Shown piece by piece: positions 6,167 through 14,305 of a stretch of DNA of 14,338 bases (its first letter is position 1; the number at the start of each line of letters is the position of its first letter). The notes below the pieces were generated by a model. It saw only the letters and a list, made by a program, of their open reading frames with translations. It ran no database searches and was not told the DNA's origin. The position numbers and the translations under genes are program-made. Source of the stretch: an uncultured Ruminococcus sp. (lineage in GTDB: Bacteria; Bacillota; Clostridia; Oscillospirales; Acutalibacteraceae); the NCBI GenBank assembly GCA_946414115.1, contig CAMKNF010000032.1, forward strand, positions 1 through 14,338, written 5' to 3'.

Positions 6167-7347
6167 ATGACAGAATTATCAGATTATCCAAAATCTGATT
6201 GCGTCAGAGTTTTTGATATTGAATCTATATCTATACCGATAGTTTATAATAAATACGGCGACTATGACCCTAACGGAATGATGTATGTTCTGAAAAAGGA
6301 TTACGAGCGCATTCAGCGAGAAGCAAGAGAAAGGTTTTCGATGAATCCTCCGCAGCCATACAAGGAAGTTCGACTCTTGTGATAAGAGCAAATAAAGGTG
6401 ATGAAATTCAGGTTAATTTCTACAATAAGCTTGACAGAAGAATGTCTATCCACGTTCAGGGAATAGAATATAACGTCCTGACCTCCGACGGTGCAGAGGT
6501 CGGCTATAACCCCGATACCACCACAAGAGATTTTATCAGCTACAAATGGTATGCGGAAAGAGAGGGAGTTTATCTCTTTTCCGATATGGGTGATATGAGA
6601 AGCGGCGAGGACGGTACGAATGTACACGGCTTGTTCGGCGCAATTATCATTGAGCCGCCTGCATCAAAGTATTATCATAATATTTTTAATATAAAGAAAA
6701 ACTACGAGGAGCAGTCGGTAATAACTGCACCGGGAGTTGAAAGTTTCAGAGAATTTGTTTTGTTTGCCCACAACGGCATAAGATTGCTTGACAAGAAGGG
6801 CAATGTTATCAAGACCACCGAGCAGGGAGAAGAAGGTGCTCACGGTGCGCCCGACCACGAGGATACGGGAGAAAAGGGCTACAACTACCGAAGCGAGCGT
6901 TTCTTCAACAGACTGAAACGAAATCCGATTATGAGCAAGATATTCAGCTCACGTGCTCACGGTGACCCGTCAACTCCGCTTTTAAAGGCTTATGTGAAAG
7001 AAAGAGTGATAATCAGACTGCTTATGCCTGCCGATAAGCCGAGAAACATCAGCTTTGTATTGCACGGTCACAATTAGCGTGCACAGCCTGACGACCCGTT
7101 TTCAACCGTTATCCCTGTACAGGGAGCAATAAGCGTAGGAGGTGTTTATAACATTGAGCTTATAAACGGCGCATCGGATGTTCCAGGCGACTATCTGTAC
7201 CGTTCCGGTTCACTCAGATGGGATGTTGAATCGGGAATGTGGGGAATAATCAGAGTAATGAGCCGCAGTATAAGATACAGATGCGAGTGTATATGCAGAA
7301 ACATCGGTCACTGGTGGGAAGAACAATGGTATGATAAATATATGTAA
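6167..7347 (+). pseudogene. Multicopper-oxidase-like protein, frameshifted and with internal stop
   Basis: The start MTELSDYPKSDCVRVFDIES (ATG 6167) has AAGGAG 11 nt upstream. The first frame reaches PPQPYKEVR and stops at 6380-6382. The protein continues in another frame as TLVIRANKGDEIQVNFYNKL. One base missing after CG at 6371-6372 explains it (CGN ACT giving Arg-Thr). The body is cupredoxin-like: MSIHVQGIEYNVLTSDG, WYAEREGVYLFSDMGD, then VHGLFGAIIIEP. A TAG at 7075-7077 interrupts FVLHGHN-stop-RAQPDDPFSTVIP, where relatives have His-Asn-Trp or similar, so it looks like TGG changed to TAG. The remainder (YLYRSGSLRWDVESGMWGIIRV) continues to TAA at 7345-7347. Copper ligands are sparse even in the intact parts. 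The two lesions point to a dead gene unless they are assembly errors. Confidence 0.8.
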
Positions 7348-7376
7348 TGCTAACTGAATGATTTAATCTAAACAAT

Positions 7377-7418
7377 AAAATCCGATTGGTTTTCTTAATG
7401 AAAGTCAATCGGATTTTT
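7377..7418. terminator. Bidirectional terminator between convergent genes
   Basis: AAAATCCGATTG (7377-7388) pairs with CAATCGGATTTTT (7406-7418), with further pairing inside (TTTTC / GAAAG). T-rich tails follow on both strands. It serves the oxidase pseudogene on the plus strand and the Crp/Fnr gene on the minus strand. Confidence 0.85.
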
Positions 7419-7457
7419 GCGTTATTGAGTTGATTTTAGTTTGCTACATCTACTGTG

Positions 7458-8123
7458 TTAAGGGAAATTTTTCACTGTTATTTCAAACACATTTTTACGG
7501 TATTCAATCAAACCGTCTTTTTTCATTTTTATTAGTTCCTTGGACAATGCACTTCTGTCTGTATTCAAGTAATCCGCAAGCTGTTGGCGGTCAAAAGGTA
7601 TGGTGATTTTATTGCTGTTCTGCGCAGAAATTTGCTCCGAAAAATATGACATCAGTCGTCCCCGTATTGTTTTGGGTGTTGTGTGAATACTGCGCTTTGA
7701 AAGCTGTAAGTTTTTTTGTGCACCGATTAGCACAAGGTTTTGTATAAGCCTGTTCCTGCTGTCACATTGTGAGCAGGGCATAAAAAGCCTTGAAACGCTT
7801 ATAAACAAAATCTCACAGTCATCGTTAGCTGTAACATCTATCATCAGCGGTTCACTCTGAATACAGGCGTACGCTTCTGCAAAAACACCGCCTTTTTTAA
7901 CAATCGCAAGAATACTTTTGTTGCCGAAATAATCGTTGTGCTCAACCTGAACGCTTCCCGACAGCACAAGCCCTATATCGGTAACAGTATCGCCGTTGCC
8001 GAAAATTACATCTTTTTTCTCATAACAGACCTTTTTGAATTCTAAATGCTTTGCCATTTGTTTAATATCTTTTTCCTGACAACCTCTAAAAAGCATAGTT
8101 TTTGACATAAATGTAAAATCCAT
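7458..8123 (-). CDS. Crp/Fnr-family transcriptional regulator, 221 residues
   Basis: Full-length for the family. Residues 8-115 form the cyclic-nucleotide-binding-type beta barrel (GLVLSGSVQVEHNDYFGNKS, then IVKKGGVFAEAYACIQ). A dimer helix (120-142) follows, then a C-terminal winged HTH at 176-208 (FDRQQLADYLNTDRSALSKE, then LIKMKKDGLIEY). The start MDFTFMSKTMLFRG has GAGGA 4-5 nt upstream. Cysteines are at 15, 33, 87, 103, 117 and 120 (CSQC), but there is no clear FNR four-Cys cluster motif, so the sensed signal is unknown. It is divergent from a ferredoxin-type gene, a layout common for clostridial regulators that respond to redox or nitrosative stress. A 14-bp palindrome lies 16 nt upstream of its start and suggests autoregulation. 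Confidence 0.92.
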   Translation of the reverse strand: MDFTFMSKTMLFRGCQEKDIKQMAKHLEFKKVCYEKKDVIFGNGDTVTDIGLVLSGSVQVEHNDYFGNKSILAIVKKGGVFAEAYACIQSEPLMIDVTANDDCEILFISVSRLFMPCSQCDSRNRLIQNLVLIGAQKNLQLSKRSIHTTPKTIRGRLMSYFSEQISAQNSNKITIPFDRQQLADYLNTDRSALSKELIKMKKDGLIEYRKNVFEITVKNFP

Positions 8124-8138
8124 AGCGTCCTCAATTCC

Positions 8139-8152
8139 GTGGTTATAACCAC
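8139..8152. promoter_or_regulatory. Perfect 14-bp palindrome, probable Crp/Fnr operator
   Basis: GTGGTTATAACCAC is exactly self-complementary and lies in the 112-nt divergent intergenic space. Its centre (8145.5) is about 41.5 nt upstream of a plausible +1 near 8187 if TATTAT (8175-8180) is the -10. That is the classic class II activator position for the ferredoxin gene, and it would block the regulator's own promoter or leader. The site is seen; the function is inferred. Confidence 0.6.
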
Positions 8153-8235
8153 ATACTTTTGCAGTTAATTATAATATTATTAATGCACAAAATCAATTCG
8201 TAAATTTGATTTTGAATTAATTAATCGGAGGATAA

Positions 8236-8946
8236 ATGGCAATGATTAGAAGAATAATAGAAATTGACGAAGAAAAATGCAATGGCTGCGGTGCTTGCGC
8301 AACAGCCTGTCACGAGGGCGCTATCGGTATGATAGACGGTAAGGCAAAATTACTTAGAGATGATTACTGCGACGGCTTGGGTGATTGTCTGCCGACCTGC
8401 CCTACAGGAGCAATTTCCTTTGTAGAGCGAGAGGCTGCAGCCTATGATGAAGAAGCTGTAAAGCAAGCTCAACTTAAAAAACAGGCAGATACGCTCCCAT
8501 GCGGCTGTCCCGGAAGTCAGTCAAAAACAATAGACAGAGCGAAAAACAGCAGTACTGTTTCTGACAGCAAACCGTTCGTAAGCCGACTTTCTCAATGGCC
8601 TGTACAGATTAAGCTTGTGCCTGTAAACGCTCTGTATTTTGATAATGCAAATCTGCTTATTGCGGCGGATTGTACGGCGTATGCATACGGGAATTTTCAC
8701 GAAGAATTTATCCGTAACCGAATAACGCTTGTCGGTTGTCCGAAGCTTGATGAGGTCGATTACAGTGAAAAGCTTACTGAAATTATTGCAAGCAATAACA
8801 TAAAAAGCGTAACCGTTGTACGTATGGAAGTTCCTTGCTGCGGCGGAATTGAAAATGCAGCAAAGCGAGCCTTGCAGAACAGTGGTAAATTTATTCCGTG
8901 GCAGGTTGTGACCATATCGACAAACGGAGAAATTATTGAAAAATAA
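8236..8946 (+). CDS. 4Fe-4S ferredoxin-type protein with C-terminal Cys-rich domain, 236 residues
   Basis: The first cluster motif is CNGCGACATAC (Cys 15, 18, 21, 25). The second is YCDGLGDCLPTCP (Cys 45, 51, 55), with Leu 48 where the second cysteine of a CxxCxxCxxxC motif would be, so this cluster may be labile or a [3Fe-4S] type. A linker with CGC (89, 91) leads to residues 118-230 (LIAADCTAYAYGNFHEEF; VGCPKLDE; EVPCCGG), whose remaining cysteines could bind another centre or be redox-active. It is a known two-part clostridial protein, often annotated only as ferredoxin or 4Fe-4S binding protein. GGAGG precedes ATG 8236 by only 4 nt; ATG 8242 (MIRRIIEIDEEKC) has 10 nt and is an equally good start. 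Expression is probably controlled by the divergent Crp/Fnr regulator. Confidence 0.9.
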   Translation: MAMIRRIIEIDEEKCNGCGACATACHEGAIGMIDGKAKLLRDDYCDGLGDCLPTCPTGAISFVEREAAAYDEEAVKQAQLKKQADTLPCGCPGSQSKTIDRAKNSSTVSDSKPFVSRLSQWPVQIKLVPVNALYFDNANLLIAADCTAYAYGNFHEEFIRNRITLVGCPKLDEVDYSEKLTEIIASNNIKSVTVVRMEVPCCGGIENAAKRALQNSGKFIPWQVVTISTNGEIIEK

Positions 8947-9034
8947 GGCAATACAGCATTTTAATTTAATCAGAGATTAAAATTGTCCGAATAAAACAGA
9001 CATCTTCGCACATATTAAAAGCGAGGTGATGAAA

Positions 9035-9310
9035 ATGGCAAAACAGGGAATGAAACGTATGGAAAGAACCCATACACAGCCACGAAACGAACAGGCGGCT
9101 GTTCCCGAAATTCAGGGAAAGGCAAAGCACAGCAATGTAAAAGCAAACCCAATTATAGCAGGTACAAAAGCACCGTCGCTAAAGGTTTATCATACTGCTC
9201 CGTTTGAACAGGAAAAGCCGATTTCGCCGATTTATTCCACAATAGACAACGACCTTGCAAGGGACAACCTTGAAAACGACGTCACAGCGGCTGACCTTGA
9301 AGAGCTGTAA
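9035..9310 (+). CDS. Conserved small hydrophilic protein, 91 residues
   Basis: The start at ATG 9035 (MAKQGMKRMERTHTQPRNE) fits GAGGTGAT at 4 nt spacing; GTG 9026 and ATG 9029 overlap that site and are unlikely. The protein is hydrophilic, Pro-, Lys- and Asn-rich, with no TM, signal or Cys, and is probably largely disordered. Segments EIQGKAKHSN and KAPSLKVYHTAPF, and the acidic end DNDLARDNLENDVTAADLEEL, look like a conserved short clostridial protein, but I know no function. It lies 88 nt after the ferredoxin gene and 9 nt before the oxidoreductase, in the same frame as the latter, so it is probably co-transcribed with it. Confidence 0.75.
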   Translation: MAKQGMKRMERTHTQPRNEQAAVPEIQGKAKHSNVKANPIIAGTKAPSLKVYHTAPFEQEKPISPIYSTIDNDLARDNLENDVTAADLEEL

Positions 9311-9319
9311 TTTTCGGCT

Positions 9320-10645
9320 ATGACAGATAAAAATGAATGTGAAATCAACAAAATATCGGTATGGGAGAACTCTGCAAGTTTGCCGCAATTTCCGACGCTT
9401 GACGGTGATATTCATACCGATGTTTTAATCATAGGCGGAGGAATTGCAGGAATCCTGACTGCATACTTCCTTAACCAAAACGGCGTTAAGTACGTACTTG
9501 TTGACAAGGGCAGAATATGCTCGGGAATCACGCACAACACCACTGCAAAGATAACGGCACAGCACGGTCTTATATATCATAAAATTTTTGCCGACAGGGG
9601 AGCGTATTCAGCGCAGCTGTACCTTAAAGCAAACGAGCTTGCATTGGATAAATATTGCGAGCTTTGCAAAAATATCGACTGTGATTTTGAGCGCAGTGAT
9701 AACTACGTTTATTCGGTTTACAACCGAAAAATTCTTGAAAAAGAAATGAAAGCACTGCAAAAAATCAGGAGTAATGCCGAGTTCTGCGAGAATGTTATCA
9801 TTCCGAAAAAGACTGTAGGCGCGGTGAAATTTACAAATCAGGCGCAGTTTAATCCGCTGAAGTTTATCGGCGCAATCTGTGACGGTCTGAATATTTATGA
9901 GAACACCTTTGTAAGCGAGATGATTGGGACAACAGCTGTTACGCAAAACGGAAAAATCTACGCCGACAAGGTTATTGCAGCTACGCATTTCCCGTTCATC
10001 AACAAGCACGGAAGTTATTTTCTGAAGCTCTATCAGCACCGTTCCTACGTTATAGCACTCAAAAATGCGCAGAATGTTGACGGAATGTATGTTGATGAGA
10101 ACAGAAAGGGAATGTCTTTCAGAAATTACGGAAAACTGCTTTTGCTGGGCGGAGGAGGCCACCGAACAGGGAAGCAGGGCGGCAACTGGTGCGAGCTTCG
10201 TGCATTTGCAAAGACGGTTTACCCGAAAGCACGTGAAGAGTATTTCTGGGCGGCACAGGACTGCATAAGCCTTGACGGAGTGCCGTATATCGGGCAGTAC
10301 TCCAAACGGACTCCGAATTTTTACGTTGCCGGCGGATTCAACAAATGGGGTATGACGTCGGCAATGGTTTCGGCTATGATTTTAAGAGACCTAATCCTCG
10401 GAAAGCAGAATGATTTTGCCGAAGTGTTTAACCCGTCACGCAGTATTTTAAAGCCACAGCTTTTTGCAAACGGCTTTGAAGCGACCAAAAATCTACTCAC
10501 TGTTAGTGAGCACCGATGTCCTCATCTCGGCTGTGCGCTCAAGTGGAACAGAGCCGAAAATTCGTGGGATTGCCCGTGTCACGGTTCACGATTTACCGAA
10601 AGCGGAGAGGTGCTTGATAACCCCGCAAACGGAACATTCAAATAA
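9320..10645 (+). CDS. FAD-dependent oxidoreductase with C-terminal Rieske [2Fe-2S] domain, 441 residues
   Basis: The N-terminal dinucleotide-binding motif is DVLIIGGGIAGILTAYFLNQ (34-53), with VDKG ending the beta strand (61-64); this is the DAO/glycine-oxidase fold, with NTTAKITAQHG at 73-83. The Rieske domain is at 398-435: CPHLGC (Cys 400, His 402) and CPCHGS (Cys 418, His 421) ligate the cluster, and Cys 405 and 420 can form the usual disulfide. The length fits the family. The substrate is not evident, since members are annotated only as FAD-dependent oxidoreductases. It probably receives or donates electrons through the Rieske centre. No clear ribosome site precedes ATG 9320, so translation is probably coupled to the small protein ending 9 nt upstream. 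Confidence 0.92.
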   Translation: MTDKNECEINKISVWENSASLPQFPTLDGDIHTDVLIIGGGIAGILTAYFLNQNGVKYVLVDKGRICSGITHNTTAKITAQHGLIYHKIFADRGAYSAQLYLKANELALDKYCELCKNIDCDFERSDNYVYSVYNRKILEKEMKALQKIRSNAEFCENVIIPKKTVGAVKFTNQAQFNPLKFIGAICDGLNIYENTFVSEMIGTTAVTQNGKIYADKVIAATHFPFINKHGSYFLKLYQHRSYVIALKNAQNVDGMYVDENRKGMSFRNYGKLLLLGGGGHRTGKQGGNWCELRAFAKTVYPKAREEYFWAAQDCISLDGVPYIGQYSKRTPNFYVAGGFNKWGMTSAMVSAMILRDLILGKQNDFAEVFNPSRSILKPQLFANGFEATKNLLTVSEHRCPHLGCALKWNRAENSWDCPCHGSRFTESGEVLDNPANGTFK

Positions 10646-10651
10646 TATATC

Positions 10652-10690
10652 AAATAACCGCTCACGAGTTTATGTGGACGGTTATTTTTA
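10652..10690 (+). terminator. Intrinsic terminator after the oxidoreductase
   Basis: AAATAACCG (10652-10660) pairs with CGGTTATTT (10679-10687), with a CAC/GTG pair inside, and is followed by TTATT. It ends the ferredoxin-oxidoreductase transcript. Confidence 0.8.
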
Positions 10691-10704
10691 TTGCAGAAAA
10701 ATCG

Positions 10705-10733
10705 TTGAATAAAGAAATCAGCTGTGATATAAT
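10705..10733 (+). promoter_or_regulatory. Sigma-A type promoter
   Basis: TTGAAT (10705-10710), a 17-nt spacer and a perfect TATAAT (10728-10733), 38 nt before the start codon of the signal-peptide protein. GGAG precedes ATG 10772 by 11 nt. Confidence 0.75.
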
Positions 10734-10771
10734 TTTGATAATAAATCAAAACATACGGAGTTGTTATTAGA

Positions 10772-11080
10772 ATGAAAAAAGCTTTATCTGTAATTTTTAT
10801 ATGCCTTACGCTGTTGCTCACCTCTGTTGCGGTAACGGTATCTGCGTCAAGCATTGACGAGGCGGTAATTTCTTCGCAGGACGATAAATACGCTCCGCTC
10901 TACACCGTATCGCCCGACAGCTCGCTAAAGGATTACAATTCACCCGATTTCAGCAGTAAGAACTCTGCACTTTTTTACACCCAGACAACCTTACTTGCAC
11001 TTATCGCAGGCTACCTGATTCTGTTCAAGGTAAAGGGAATAAACCACGACGAAAAAATGCATCGCAGAAAGGAAAATTAA
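10772..11080 (+). CDS. Small secreted/membrane protein, 102 residues
   Basis: Residues 1-25 form a signal peptide (MKKALSVIFICLTLLLTSVA, then VTVSA), with a likely cleavage after VSA. A short polar Ser/Asp-rich stretch (DDKYAPLYTVSPDSSLKDYN) is followed by a TM helix at about 68-86 (YTQTTLLALIAGYLILFKVK) and a His/Lys/Arg-rich tail. This is a type I membrane topology with an extracytoplasmic loop of about 40 residues. The family is not recognised. Only 2 nt separate it from the S41-type lipoprotein gene, so the two are one operon and the product is probably a partner of the protease-like protein. Confidence 0.85.
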   Translation: MKKALSVIFICLTLLLTSVAVTVSASSIDEAVISSQDDKYAPLYTVSPDSSLKDYNSPDFSSKNSALFYTQTTLLALIAGYLILFKVKGINHDEKMHRRKEN

Positions 11081-11082
11081 AA

Positions 11083-12627
11083 ATGAAAAAGACTGATTTA
11101 AAAAAGCTTTCGGTACTCTTGCTGGTCGTAATTACAATGATTTTTTCAGGCTGTAGCATAAACACAGTATCTCTGAAAACAGTTACGCTTGACGATGTAA
11201 TTAAAAACGTAAACACAAAAAATGCGCAGAAGCTTAAAAGCGTTTCCACCTATGATGAAGCAGATTTTTTGATAGATGTCAACAGCGAGAGCTTTACCGA
11301 CGAGGAGCTAAAGGCTATGTCATCTTCGGGCTATGAGAACGTGACAAAGGCTGAGGCAAAAGAAGATGTTGAAACACTGTTTCGATTTTTAAAATCATCA
11401 TACGCCGGCTATACATATTTCGGCGGTGACGAGGCTTTTGGCAAAGCTGAAAAAGAAATAAAAAGCAATATTGACAGCTTTTCAAAGAATAAGCTTAATC
11501 AGGAGGAGCTTGCCGGAGTTATAATGCAATCACTCGGATTCGTAAAGGACAGTCATTTTATTATGCTCGGAAAACAGGCTTTTGAAGAAGCTCATACTTA
11601 TTACGAGAGTGAAAAACGTGAATTTAAAATGACGGAGGATAACAGATATTGCACGGAGATTGACGATGCTTTCTGGTATCTTCCTGCTGAAGCGGAAAAA
11701 TATATGAAGCTAACAATCGGCGAAAGCGGTGAGCTTGTCTACGGTATGTTTGCCGTCGTTACAGATGAAGAAAAGGAAGGTCTGCCGACTTCCGTACAGC
11801 TTGAAAACGGAGATAAAAAACAAGAAATCAAGCTTGACTGGATTATCAGCGAGGTAGGCGGCGACCAGTCGGCGCAGGCAAAATTCAGTGAGGAAAACGG
11901 CGTTGCAATTTCCTCATTAGCGGATATGACAGCGAGCGAAAGCTCAATCGGCGAAATAAATAATTTTCTAAACGATTCGAAGAAGCTTGCAGGTTACGAC
12001 AATTCAATTCTTGATTTGCGTGAAAACGACGGCGGTCTTGCCGAGATTGATATGTTCTGGATTTACGGTTACACAGGCAAAATTGCGGATATAAGCAATA
12101 CCGTCTATACATTCAAGGATGATAAATTTGAGCGTATTGAAAAGCTTAACGGCGTACTGCGACCAACCGAACCGCTCGATACTTTCGACATTGTTAAAGA
12201 AAACAGCGAGCTGATGGATGTATGCACAAATCTTGAGAATGAATTTGATGATTTCCAAGGTGTGAGGAAAGCAAACGGAGTTTTGAATTGTAAACCCGAT
12301 AAAATTATCAGCAACCCGAATACGCTTTTTGTTTTGCAGAGCAAGCACAATTATTCTGCCGGAGAAGCATTCCTGATGATGCTTGACAATGTAGAAAATG
12401 TTGTTTCTGTCGGAACAAACACAAACGGCTGTGTTCATTTCGGAAATGTATTTCCTTTGGCACTGCCCAACAGCAAGACTACGTTCACTTTTTCAATTTC
12501 TATTCTTACAGGTTTTGACAAGGATTTCGACGTTTACGGCCTTGAACCCGATATTTACATTGCCGACAACGACGCACAGGAGGCTGTGCTGAAATGCATT
12601 GAATATTATTCAAAAGACAAGAGTTAG
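11083..12627 (+). CDS. S41-family peptidase-like lipoprotein, 514 residues
   Basis: Residues 1-24 are a lipoprotein signal (MKKTDLKKLSVLLLVVITMI then FSGC), with Cys 24 as the lipid-modified residue, so it is anchored outside the membrane. NSILDLRENDGG (307-318) and the region from 413 on (NPNTLFVLQSKHNYSAGEAF) match the S41 (C-terminal processing/tricorn) fold. Ser 425 in YSAGEAF is the expected nucleophile, with VGTNTNGC following. No PDZ domain is evident. The N-terminal half (30-250) is charged and helical, including YAGYTYFGGDEAFGKA, and is probably a substrate-binding cap. Inferred role: cleaving secreted peptides or processing a neighbour. Activity is likely but not provable here. It is followed by a shared terminator. 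Confidence 0.9.
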   Translation: MKKTDLKKLSVLLLVVITMIFSGCSINTVSLKTVTLDDVIKNVNTKNAQKLKSVSTYDEADFLIDVNSESFTDEELKAMSSSGYENVTKAEAKEDVETLFRFLKSSYAGYTYFGGDEAFGKAEKEIKSNIDSFSKNKLNQEELAGVIMQSLGFVKDSHFIMLGKQAFEEAHTYYESEKREFKMTEDNRYCTEIDDAFWYLPAEAEKYMKLTIGESGELVYGMFAVVTDEEKEGLPTSVQLENGDKKQEIKLDWIISEVGGDQSAQAKFSEENGVAISSLADMTASESSIGEINNFLNDSKKLAGYDNSILDLRENDGGLAEIDMFWIYGYTGKIADISNTVYTFKDDKFERIEKLNGVLRPTEPLDTFDIVKENSELMDVCTNLENEFDDFQGVRKANGVLNCKPDKIISNPNTLFVLQSKHNYSAGEAFLMMLDNVENVVSVGTNTNGCVHFGNVFPLALPNSKTTFTFSISILTGFDKDFDVYGLEPDIYIADNDAQEAVLKCIEYYSKDKS

Positions 12628-12657
12628 CAAAACATATGACAAAAATGGATATAAACG

Positions 12658-12686
12658 AAAAGGGGCATCAAAACGATGTCCCTTTT
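12658..12686. terminator. Bidirectional terminator between S41 lipoprotein and ATPase genes
   Basis: AAAAGGGGCATC (12658-12669) pairs with GATGTCCCTTTT with one G-T pair. The loop is 4 nt and T-rich sequence follows on both strands. It lies between convergent genes. Confidence 0.8.
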
Positions 12687-12704
12687 GTTGTGCAATATGA
12701 AATT

Positions 12705-13370
12705 TTAAGCCGATTGTTCCTGATTTTCTTCCTTTGCTTTTTTCAAAGCGGCGTCCTTCTGCTTTTTCTTCTTGATTACTTTAAGACGGCTGAATTCCTC
12801 TCTGTCTTTTTCATCAAGTGCGTCGGAAATAAACTTTACCGTTTCTTCAAACTTCGGAATCATAATATTTTTCAGAGCGTTTGCACGCTTCTGGGTTTTC
12901 TTGATAGAATCGGCAAGTCTGTAAACGCTGTTTTCAATTTCGGCAAGCTCAACGGTCAGGTACTTAACCTCCGAAAATTTGTTGTAAACCTTGTCAATTG
13001 CGGAGTTTGTCGTCCTTAAACCGTAGTGAAGAAAGTCGTGCTGCTGATGCTCACCGATTGTGAGAATCGGAATTTCAACGCCCATTACGCTCCGTGAATC
13101 GAGCTTTAGGCTGTCCTCATAGGGGATAGAGTTTGAAATATCCTCGCAAAAGCCGTTTGTTACGTTGGCTGTCTGCAAAGCAATGTAGGCTTCCTCGTAA
13201 GCGCTGTCAATCTTCTGCTGAATAGCGTTTGCGTGGTCAATCAGCGTCATCATCTCACGAATCAGAATGTTACGCTTTCTGTCGAGCAGTTCATATCCGA
13301 CCTTTGCAAGAGCAAGCGACTTTTTGGTGTTCATCAGATTACCCTTGGTGGGTACTGCCTGTACTGCCAT
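12705..13370 (-). CDS. atpD: V-type ATP synthase subunit D, 221 residues
   Basis: The start MAVQAVPTKGNLMNTKKSLA is at ATG 13370, with AAAGGAG about 8-9 nt upstream. The sequence is the long helical rotor subunit D of V/A-type ATPases: the N-terminal PTKGNL-x-x-x-KxSLxLAxxGYELLDRKRNIL signature (residues 7-37), a central segment (EIPILTIGEH), and a C-terminal helix with KRANALKNIMIPKFEETVKF. The length is normal, with a very basic tail (KKKKQKDAALKKAKEE). It is the central-shaft partner of the A3B3 catalytic head, in the usual B-then-D order. V-type nomenclature also uses ntpD for this gene. Confidence 0.95.
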   Translation of the reverse strand: MAVQAVPTKGNLMNTKKSLALAKVGYELLDRKRNILIREMMTLIDHANAIQQKIDSAYEEAYIALQTANVTNGFCEDISNSIPYEDSLKLDSRSVMGVEIPILTIGEHQQHDFLHYGLRTTNSAIDKVYNKFSEVKYLTVELAEIENSVYRLADSIKKTQKRANALKNIMIPKFEETVKFISDALDEKDREEFSRLKVIKKKKQKDAALKKAKEENQEQSA

Positions 13371-13395
13371 ACAACTGTACTCCTTTCCTTACGGC

Positions 13396-14305
13396 TCAGC
13401 CTTTGTAGTACTTGTCAAGTATAGCGTCGTCAACACGGTCAAGCTCTGCTCTCGGAAGTGTTGAAAGCAACTCCCAACCGAGGTCAAGGCTCTGTTCAAT
13501 GCTTCTGTTCTCGTTAAAGCCCTGATTTACAAACTTCGCCTCGAACAGTTTGCCAAACTCAATGTACTTCTTGTCGGTGGGGGAAAGCTCCTCTTCGCCG
13601 ATAACGGAAGCAAGCGACCTTGCGTCAATAACCTTTGCGTAAGACGCAAAAAGCTGGTTAGCAAGCGACTGGTGGTCGCCCCTTGTGTAGCCTTCGCCGA
13701 TACCGTCTTTCATAAGACGTGAAAGCGACGGAAGAACACTTACAGGCGGATAAAGTCCCTGTCCCTGCAAGGAACGGTCAAGAACTATCTGACCTTCTGT
13801 GATATATCCGGTGAGGTCGGGGATAGGATGAGTAATATCGTCGTTGGGCATTGTAAGAATCGGAATCTGCGTAACCGAGCCGGGATGTCCCTTAATCATA
13901 CCTGCACGCTCGTAAAGAGACGCAAGGTCGGAATATAGGTAACCGGGGTAACCCTTACGTCCGGGGATTTCACCCTTTGACGAGGAGAACTCACGCAGTG
14001 CCTCGGCGTATGATGTCATATCGGTCATAATAACAAGAATGTGCATATCAAGCTCAAAAGCAAGGTATTCTGCAATTGTGAGAGCACATCTCGGGGTAAG
14101 AGTTCTTTCGATAATCGGGTCATTTGAAAGGTTTAAGAGCATAACAACTCTTGAAAGAACGCCGCTTTCCTCAAAGCTTCTTCTGAAGTATTCGGCAACG
14201 TCCTTCTGAACGCCCATTGCGGCAAATACGACGCCGAAGTTTGTGCTGTCTGCACCGCTGATTTTTGCCTGACGTACAATCTGTACGGCTAAATCGTTGT
14301 GCGAC
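13396..14305 (-). CDS. atpB: V-type ATP synthase subunit B, 5' end lost at contig edge
   Basis: About 302 native residues from SHNDLAVQIVRQAKISGADS to the TGA at 13396-13398. Recognisable blocks are VVFAAMGVQKDVAEYF, LNLSNDPIIERTLTPRCALT, MTDMTSYAEALREFSSSKGE, IPGRKGYPGYLYSDLASLYE and ERAGMIKGHPGSVTQIPILT. This is the non-catalytic nucleotide-binding subunit B of the V/A-type ATPase head; roughly the first 155 residues are missing. The frame appears to extend to a GTG at 14322 with residues MCSSDL, but these six codons come from the sequencing adapter. It is followed by subunit D after 25 nt. The upstream subunit A would lie beyond the window. Confidence 0.95.

Noticed and set aside
1516..7077. 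Genetic-code reassignment of stop codons to Trp, suggested by two Trp-to-stop positions
   Set aside because: One is TGA and the other TAG, both stops are used normally by neighbouring genes, and TGG is used freely; gene decay or error is simpler.
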